Assembly (NCBI RefSeq): GCF_000389965.1
Contig: NC_021191.1
Span: 249,501 to 313,500 of the forward strand
Direction: 5' to 3'
From: Actinoplanes sp. N902-109
GTDB taxonomy: Bacteria; Actinomycetota; Actinomycetes; Mycobacteriales; Micromonosporaceae
DNA length: 64,000 nt
The position numbers and the translations under genes were made by a program. Numbering within the stretch: the first letter of the stretch is position 1; every line of letters starts with the position of its first letter. A model generated the notes under the pieces. It saw nothing but the letters and a program-made list of their open reading frames with translations, searched no databases and was not told where the DNA came from. This document shows positions 58,677-64,000 of this stretch, piece by piece.

Positions 58677-59839
58677 GCCGGCTCGACGAGGCCGCATCGC
58701 TGATCAGCGGTCACCCCGTCGACGTCGACGCGGTCCTCGCCGCCACCCTCGCCCAGCGCGACGCGGAGGCGGGCCGGCACATGTTCTTCCCGACCGGGCC
58801 GACCGGCGACTTCCGGGCGCTGCGGCCTCTGCAGGACGTGCTGTGGAACAACATCGGCAGCGCAGCGTCCAACCCGCCGGGCGGCAACCACACCAAGAGC
58901 CTGGAACGGGCGCTGCTGGCGTGGGCGGCCGACCTGTTCGACCTGCCGGCCGATGACTGGTGGGGCAACGCGACCACCGGTGGCACGGCCGGCAACCGGG
59001 CCGGCTTGCTCACCGCCCGGGACCGGTTTCCCCGTACGCCGCACGGAGTGACCACGGCCGTCGCCTACTACTCGGCGGCGGCGCACTACAGCGTCCCCAA
59101 GATGCTGCACGAGCTGAACATCCCGGCCGTCCGCGTGGGCGTCGACACGTACGGCGAGATGGACTACGACCACCTGGCCTCGGTGCTGCGTCCCGAGGCG
59201 CCGGCCATCGTCGTCGTGACCGCCGGCACCACCATGACCGAGGCCGTCGACGATCCGCGCAGGGTCACGGCGGTGCTCGATGCATCCGGCATCGTCGACC
59301 GCTACCTGCACTGCGACGGCGCCCTCAGCGCCATCCCGCTCGCCCTGGACAAGGAACTGACCACCGAGGGCGTCGACTCCATCTCGCTCAGCGGCTACAA
59401 ATTCCTCGGCACCCCCCGCGTCTGCGGCCTGGTCGTGGGCCGGAACGCAACCCGCCGCCGCACCCAGCACATCTCCTACATCGCGGCCATCGACGACACC
59501 CCGGTCGGCAGCATCGACGGCCTGCCCATCGCCATGATGTGGTACGCCGTGGCCACCGCCGGCAACGAGGGGCTGCGCAACCAGGCCCACGCCGCCCGGC
59601 GGCTGGCTGCCTACGCCTCCAGCAGCCTCAACGCGATCGGCTGGCCGGCCTGGCGGCACCCGTGGGCCTTCACCGTGGTCTTCCCGACCCCGCCGCTCAG
59701 CATCCAGCAGACCTGGCCGCTGGCCACCGACGCCACCGGCCAGAGCCACCTCGTCTGCATGCCCCGCACGTCCAAGGACCAGGTGGACGCCTTCGTCGAA
59801 GCCATGGCCCGGGAGGTCTGGCACCGGTTGTCGGCTTGA
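58673..59839 (+). CDS. PLP-dependent decarboxylase, histidine-decarboxylase-like
   Basis: A 388-residue group II PLP decarboxylase-like enzyme. Signatures include WWGNATTGGTAGN (phosphate loop), VTAGTTMTEAVDD, the aspartate in HCDGALSA and the Schiff-base lysine in SGYKFLGTP, where the usual residue before Lys is His. The length, the GGNxxGLL-like region and the C-terminal part are closest to bacterial histidine decarboxylases, but the substrate is not certain. Linked to an APC permease, it could form an amine-producing acid-resistance or signalling unit. It overlaps the preceding gene by 4 nt and ends 17 nt from the convergent NACHT gene. Confidence 0.82.
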   Translation: MSRLDEAASLISGHPVDVDAVLAATLAQRDAEAGRHMFFPTGPTGDFRALRPLQDVLWNNIGSAASNPPGGNHTKSLERALLAWAADLFDLPADDWWGNATTGGTAGNRAGLLTARDRFPRTPHGVTTAVAYYSAAAHYSVPKMLHELNIPAVRVGVDTYGEMDYDHLASVLRPEAPAIVVVTAGTTMTEAVDDPRRVTAVLDASGIVDRYLHCDGALSAIPLALDKELTTEGVDSISLSGYKFLGTPRVCGLVVGRNATRRRTQHISYIAAIDDTPVGSIDGLPIAMMWYAVATAGNEGLRNQAHAARRLAAYASSSLNAIGWPAWRHPWAFTVVFPTPPLSIQQTWPLATDATGQSHLVCMPRTSKDQVDAFVEAMAREVWHRLSA

Positions 59840-59856
59840 GACCGTGAGAACGCGCG

Positions 59857-62800
59857 TCATCGACCCGGGATGCGCCACAGCCGGACGGTGTCGTCGTGGG
59901 CCCCGGACGCGATCATGGTGTTGTCCGGGCTGAACGTCAGGGCGTACCCGACGCCGGAATGACCCGCGAACGTGGCCACCACGCCGCCGTCGGCCTTGTT
60001 GAAGACGTGCACCACACCGTCCGTGCCCACCGTGGCTACCAGCGTGTTGTCCGGGCTGAATGCGATGGTGCGGGTCTCGTACTCGTCGATCGCGGTTGCT
60101 CGGGCCAGCACCCGGCCGGTTGCCACGTCGCGAATCGCCACCCGGATCCCCGAGCGCGAGTCGGGTCTGCTCTGCCGGGTGAGGACGGTCCGGCCGTCCG
60201 CGCTCGCCGGAGGGCCGGCGGAATAGCGGCTGAACTGGCGATATTCGATGGGTTCGGGAAGGTCGCCGATGATTGTGCCGGTGGTTGCGTCGTAGACCCG
60301 TACGAGATGGTTGCCCATCGGCACGAGCAGAAGGCGGCCATCGGCACTGAACGTCGTACCGGCTGTGCTGTCGACGAGTTCCTCGGGGAAAACAGCGAGC
60401 ATCTTGCCGGTCCCGGTGTCGAAGAGCTCGTACTGCTGGTCGTCCTGCTCGGTCTTGCCGGTCAGGAGCAGGGCCCGGTGGTTCGCGGTGCCGTAGGCGG
60501 CGACCCGGTAGTCCTCGTCGGTGAGATGAACGCCATCCGAGTCTCTGACCGTGGTCGGATAGGCCCAGCCGCGGGCCACGACCAGGAACCCGTCGGGACT
60601 GATCTCCGGCGAGTCGTCGATCGAGGAGCCGGGTGCCAGGCCGTGCAGATGTGCGGTTGCCCGGATGGTGCCCGAAGCCACGTCGACGACCCGGATGACG
60701 CCGCCGGGTCCGGCAAAGGCGGCCAGGTCGCCGGCGCTGGCCGACACTGCCGAGGTGATCGGAAAGGATGCCGTCACCCGCAGGGTCATCCGGTCGACGA
60801 GGTCCACCCACCGGTTCACGCCGCCGGGCCGGGTGCGGGGAACGACGAAGGCCCGGCCCGATCCGGGCAGCACGTCCGGCTCGAGCGAGGTCTCCTGATC
60901 CGGCAACCGGCCCAGTTCAGTGCCCGATGCCAAGTCCCACACCGTGACCCGGTCACGGGCGACGCGAACGGCGATGACTCCGGCCGGCACATTCAACTCG
61001 TAATCCGAGGACGAATAGGGCTTCGTCCATTCACCGATCGTCTCCATGGCCGGCAGGCGCCAGGCGATCACCGAGCCGAACCGGTGCAGCTCGTCCGGCG
61101 GAGCCGATACGATCAGCGCGTCGCTGTTCCCGGTGAACGCGAACATCGGATCCTCGGTGGAATCCGGATAGAAGTCCTCGGCCGCGTACGGGACCGTGAG
61201 CAACGCCCGCTTCTGAGTCAGGTCCCACACGGTCGTACGGGCCGCCGGCGAGGTATAGGGGTTGGGGCTTCCGCCGCTGCTCACGACAGCGAACCGATCG
61301 TTCGGGCTGAACATCACCCGGGTGCCGGTGTAGCTGACGATGTTGCCCGGGACAACGGAGACGCGCTCACCGGTCGCTGCGGCGTAGATGCGGACGTCCG
61401 GGTCGGCCCCGCTGAGCATGGCGACATAGGTTCCGTGCGGGCTGAACACGGCATCGTACGGACCTTTGCGATAGGCCCCGGCCAGCGTGTGATCGGAACG
61501 GTCGGCCGGGAGCCGGAGCACGGCGACCACGATCACGAGCACGGCTGCAGTCGTGGTGGCGACGAACGTTCGCCGCAGCGTCCGGGACACCCGCGCGGTG
61601 CCCGGCTCCGGGGTGCTCACGCTGGGCCGTCCGGTGACTGCCAGCCGCTCCTGCAGGCGGGCATGCCGGAATTGGTACGCGGCCCCGGACTCGCGCAGCA
61701 GCTCCCGGTTCCGCGCCCCGGCCAGGAAGTCCATCAGGCTCCGCGGCAGCTGCTGGCGGGCGGCAAGCAGCAAGCGGACCAGATGGAAGCGGGGCCACGC
61801 GCGGGTGAGCAGCACAACGAGGAACATCGTCGTGGTGGGCAGCACGAAGAGCGCGCCCACGGCCAACCCCGTCGTGGGGAACCAGCGATACCTGACGTCG
61901 TGGACGCTCGCCAGCAGGGTGCTGCCGACCGGGACGCCGCCCGGCCACCCCGCGCCGCCGGTGCTGAGCCTGCTCAGCATCCGCCCTGCGGTCAGCCCGG
62001 CGGCCAGGACGGGAGCGACAAGTGCCCCGAACGTCAGGCCGCCCGCCCACGCGGCCGCCAGCGCCGACCGGCGGTCGTCCTGGATCGACCGGAGCGGATC
62101 GGGGTGGGCCGCCCGAGCCGGCTCCGCCTCCAGCCAGTGGGTGACCGCACATGCCAGCCCGACGACTGCGGCCAAGGAGATCACGACCATGACCACCCGG
62201 GCGCACACATCTGCCGTGTGCAGCGTCCAGCCGTCACTCACCACCAGCACGACGGCGGTGATCACCGGCAGGGGAACGGCCAGGATGCCCGTCCAGCCCG
62301 CTCCGACCGCGAAGCCGATGCGCAGCCGGGCGGCTGCATGCGGCCGGGGTGGGGCGAGCCGCAACGGCGGCCGGCCCGGGGCGGCGAACCACACGATGGT
62401 GCTGAGCACCGCCACCGCGGCGCCGACACCCACCGATGCCGTGACGGTGGTCGCGTTGTCCACCGCCCCGGTCGTGTCGAACGCGATGATCCAGGCGGTG
62501 GTGGCAGCCATGAACAGCAGCCCGGTGCAGATGCCGACAACCGGTGCCAGCCACACCGATGCCATCCGGCTGCTCAGCTGCCACCAGGCGAACTCCCGGT
62601 CGCGGTGGTCGTGCAGCGAGCGGGCGAGAAAGCCAAGCCATCGCCGTGCCTGTGCGGCTTCGGCCGGGTCGGGGTAGACCGCGTCGATGATGCCGTCCAG
62701 CAGATACTTCTCCACCGCCGCGCGGCTACCGGCCCGTTTCAGCAGGTCCTCCGGGGTGACCCGGTTCCGGCGGCCCACCGTGCACAGTGCCGACACCATG

Positions 62801-63750
62801 AGCGGAGTGCTCAAAGCGGCACGCAGCGGTGAACGGGCCGTAGCGGTGATCCGCTCGTAGACCGGCTCCCACCCGGCGCCGGTGGTCCACCCCTGCCTCC
62901 GGAGATGGTCGACGACATCCTCCGGTGGCAGTGCTGCGACCTCGACGAGCAGGGCGGACAGCGGGGAGGTGGTCTCCTCGGTGAGGTCGCGGTACTCGGC
63001 TGACCGGCAGGTGACCACGAGGGGCCGGTCCGTCGAGAGGGCGGCGGACAGCTTCTCGACCGCCTCCCGGCGACCCCGTTCCGGAATCTCGTCGAGACCG
63101 TCCAGGATCGGCACCAGCCGACCACCGTCCAGCAGGGTCCGCGCGACGCGCTCCTGGCAGCCGTAATAGGTGACGGCGACGGTGCGCACGATCCAGTCGT
63201 CGAGCTCCTCGGTCACGGGATCCCAGCGGGCCAGCGGCAGCAGCACCGGGACCGGCAGCCGGCTTTCGGCGGCCCGCCGGTTGAGGACTCCGAGCGTGAG
63301 CAGGATGGCAAGGGCCGTCTTCCCCGCGCCCGGCTCGCCGAGCACGATCAGCTGGCGGTTGTCGATGCCGAGGTAGAGGCCGGCGAGCTTGGCCGTGGTC
63401 TGCTCGTAACTGCCCCGGATCCGCCGCAGCGTCGTTGCGTCGGCTCCGGGTTCAGCCGGCGCCGACCAGCTCACCGGCAGCATGCGTGCCTTGTTCAAGC
63501 CGCGCGCCTGCGCCTCCTTGGACCACTGGGACTGGACGTTCGCCGCCAGGTCAGCAGCGGTGTCGGCGACACTGCGCGGTGCCGCGTCCTGGTCGCGTAC
63601 ATACGTGCGGTAGTCCAGGAACAGCTGCGTCGCCGCGATCAGCACGGCGACCGCTGCACCGACGGCGGCATTGGCCAGGCTCCACCAGAGGAGCCCGGGC
63701 AGCAGTGCCACATAGGCGCGGCTCACGGTACGGGACCACCGAGCACTCAT
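59857..63750 (-). CDS. Membrane NACHT-type NTPase with WD40-like C-terminus
   Basis: A 1297-residue protein from the ATG at 63750. Two N-terminal hydrophobic stretches (about 12-45) are followed by a STAND/NACHT NTPase: Walker A GEPGAGKTA at 138-146, Walker B LVPILDGLDEIPE, and the sensor CRSAEYRDL. A middle part (about 390-660) has six to eight transmembrane helices, an additional helix lies at about 720, and a beta-propeller follows (about 745-1297), closing with two clear WD40 repeats (FAGHSGVGYALTFSPDNTM, then SGAHDDTVRLWRI). NACHT proteins of bacteria include anti-phage sensors; the membrane part and the propeller suggest a signal receptor at the membrane. Effector domain not obvious. 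Confidence 0.85.
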   Translation of the reverse strand: MSARWSRTVSRAYVALLPGLLWWSLANAAVGAAVAVLIAATQLFLDYRTYVRDQDAAPRSVADTAADLAANVQSQWSKEAQARGLNKARMLPVSWSAPAEPGADATTLRRIRGSYEQTTAKLAGLYLGIDNRQLIVLGEPGAGKTALAILLTLGVLNRRAAESRLPVPVLLPLARWDPVTEELDDWIVRTVAVTYYGCQERVARTLLDGGRLVPILDGLDEIPERGRREAVEKLSAALSTDRPLVVTCRSAEYRDLTEETTSPLSALLVEVAALPPEDVVDHLRRQGWTTGAGWEPVYERITATARSPLRAALSTPLMVSALCTVGRRNRVTPEDLLKRAGSRAAVEKYLLDGIIDAVYPDPAEAAQARRWLGFLARSLHDHRDREFAWWQLSSRMASVWLAPVVGICTGLLFMAATTAWIIAFDTTGAVDNATTVTASVGVGAAVAVLSTIVWFAAPGRPPLRLAPPRPHAAARLRIGFAVGAGWTGILAVPLPVITAVVLVVSDGWTLHTADVCARVVMVVISLAAVVGLACAVTHWLEAEPARAAHPDPLRSIQDDRRSALAAAWAGGLTFGALVAPVLAAGLTAGRMLSRLSTGGAGWPGGVPVGSTLLASVHDVRYRWFPTTGLAVGALFVLPTTTMFLVVLLTRAWPRFHLVRLLLAARQQLPRSLMDFLAGARNRELLRESGAAYQFRHARLQERLAVTGRPSVSTPEPGTARVSRTLRRTFVATTTAAVLVIVVAVLRLPADRSDHTLAGAYRKGPYDAVFSPHGTYVAMLSGADPDVRIYAAATGERVSVVPGNIVSYTGTRVMFSPNDRFAVVSSGGSPNPYTSPAARTTVWDLTQKRALLTVPYAAEDFYPDSTEDPMFAFTGNSDALIVSAPPDELHRFGSVIAWRLPAMETIGEWTKPYSSSDYELNVPAGVIAVRVARDRVTVWDLASGTELGRLPDQETSLEPDVLPGSGRAFVVPRTRPGGVNRWVDLVDRMTLRVTASFPITSAVSASAGDLAAFAGPGGVIRVVDVASGTIRATAHLHGLAPGSSIDDSPEISPDGFLVVARGWAYPTTVRDSDGVHLTDEDYRVAAYGTANHRALLLTGKTEQDDQQYELFDTGTGKMLAVFPEELVDSTAGTTFSADGRLLLVPMGNHLVRVYDATTGTIIGDLPEPIEYRQFSRYSAGPPASADGRTVLTRQSRPDSRSGIRVAIRDVATGRVLARATAIDEYETRTIAFSPDNTLVATVGTDGVVHVFNKADGGVVATFAGHSGVGYALTFSPDNTMIASGAHDDTVRLWRIPGR

Positions 63751-63827
63751 GGGCCGAGGACAGTAGCACTGTAGCGATGCTTTGAGCACTCACTGTAAGA
63801 CTTTTGCTGGACGAGCGGCGTTCGGCA

Positions 63828-64000
63828 TCACTGACCGGCGGAGCGGCGCAGCGCGACGACGGCGATGTCGTCGGCCTGTTCCTCGGCGCCGGCGAGGTTG
63901 ACCAGGAGGCGCTGGCAGAAGGCGTCGAGGCTGGGGTCGACGTCGGCGGCGCACTCGGCCAGGGCTTTGAGGCCCACGTCGATGTCGGTGTCACGGCGTT
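63828..64000 (-). CDS. PP2C/SpoIIE-type phosphatase, C-terminal end (5' part outside window)
   Basis: The last 57 codons of a minus-strand gene, ending DDIAVVALRR and SAGQ before TGA. The AEEQADDIAVVALR pattern is the C-terminal metal-binding motif (D-D-x-x) of SpoIIE/RsbU-like PPM phosphatases, preceded by a helix with DAFCQRLL. Such proteins usually regulate anti-sigma-factor antagonists. The catalytic core and any sensor domain lie beyond the right edge. The 77 bp to the NACHT start contain no clear promoter. Confidence 0.75.
   Translation of the reverse strand, partial: RRDTDIDVGLKALAECAADVDPSLDAFCQRLLVNLAGAEEQADDIAVVALRRSAGQ

Noticed and set aside
1..64000. tRNA, rRNA, CRISPR array, insertion sequences, integrase attachment sites
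   Set aside because: None was seen; no repeat-spacer pattern, transposase motif or tRNA-like cloverleaf sequence was recognised by eye, although small RNAs cannot be excluded.

Overview
The window is high-GC DNA with GTG/TTG starts, many 4-base gene overlaps and leaderless promoters. Its content (modular PKS, an AfsA-family protein, SigE-family sigma factor, DUF5988, MoxR/vWA operon, NACHT-WD40 protein) points to a filamentous actinomycete, most likely of the Micromonosporaceae (Actinoplanes-like). The genus is inference. No rRNA, tRNA, CRISPR array, transposase or integrase was seen.

Region A (1-18744) is a polyketide cluster that continues past the left edge. Leftward are a phosphotriesterase-family protein, a bicovalent-flavin oxidase of the berberine-bridge family and an XRE/MmyB regulator. 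Rightward is one tightly coupled operon: AfsA-like double hot-dog protein, HAD phosphatase, free ACP, free FabF-like KS, FabG-like KR, FAD hydroxylase, aldo/keto reductase, free AT, a fully reducing type I module (KS-AT-DH-ER-KR-ACP, methylmalonyl-type AT), a KS protein whose AT has been excised, and DUF5988. It mixes type II-like and type I parts. The product is not recognisable from sequence.

Region B (18780-21953) is ordinary-looking: a PP2C phosphatase behind two DnaA-box-like sequences, a prolyl-tRNA synthetase with a shortened editing insertion, a candidate leader ORF and a small leaderless gene ending in a strong terminator.

Region C (21969-36411, all minus strand) is the most interesting part: a RiPP operon with a complete daptide set (five precursors ending in Ile-Thr, oxidative-decarboxylase-type dehydrogenase, class III aminotransferase, methyltransferase, putative RiPP-recognition partner, M50 protease, NatAB-type exporter). 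It also carries a class III lanthionine synthetase (LanKC), a YcaO enzyme ending PHPLP and a flavin/F420 LLM oxidoreductase. No precursor contains cysteine, so LanKC cannot make lanthionine on these peptides. The predicted product is a dehydrated, possibly partly reduced or YcaO-modified, hydrophobic peptide with a C-terminal diamine. A TrmB/LuxR-like regulator (36679-37683) is divergent from it.

Region D (37723-45314) holds a 32-aa hydrophobic peptide gene coupled to a 103-aa unknown gene, then a single-protein polyketide synthase with the order CoA ligase-KS-AT-DH-KR-ACP-TE and no loading ACP. It may supply an acyl group to the RiPP or be an independent pathway.

Region E (45650-64000) looks like chromosomal backbone: vWA/vWA/DUF58/MoxR operon with an HtrA-like protease, a SigE-family sigma factor with two secreted proteins that share a cysteine domain, a Tat-exported phospholipase C, a short Rho paralogue with a structured leader, an APC permease with a PLP decarboxylase, a membrane NACHT-WD40 protein, and the end of a PP2C/SpoIIE phosphatase cut by the right edge.
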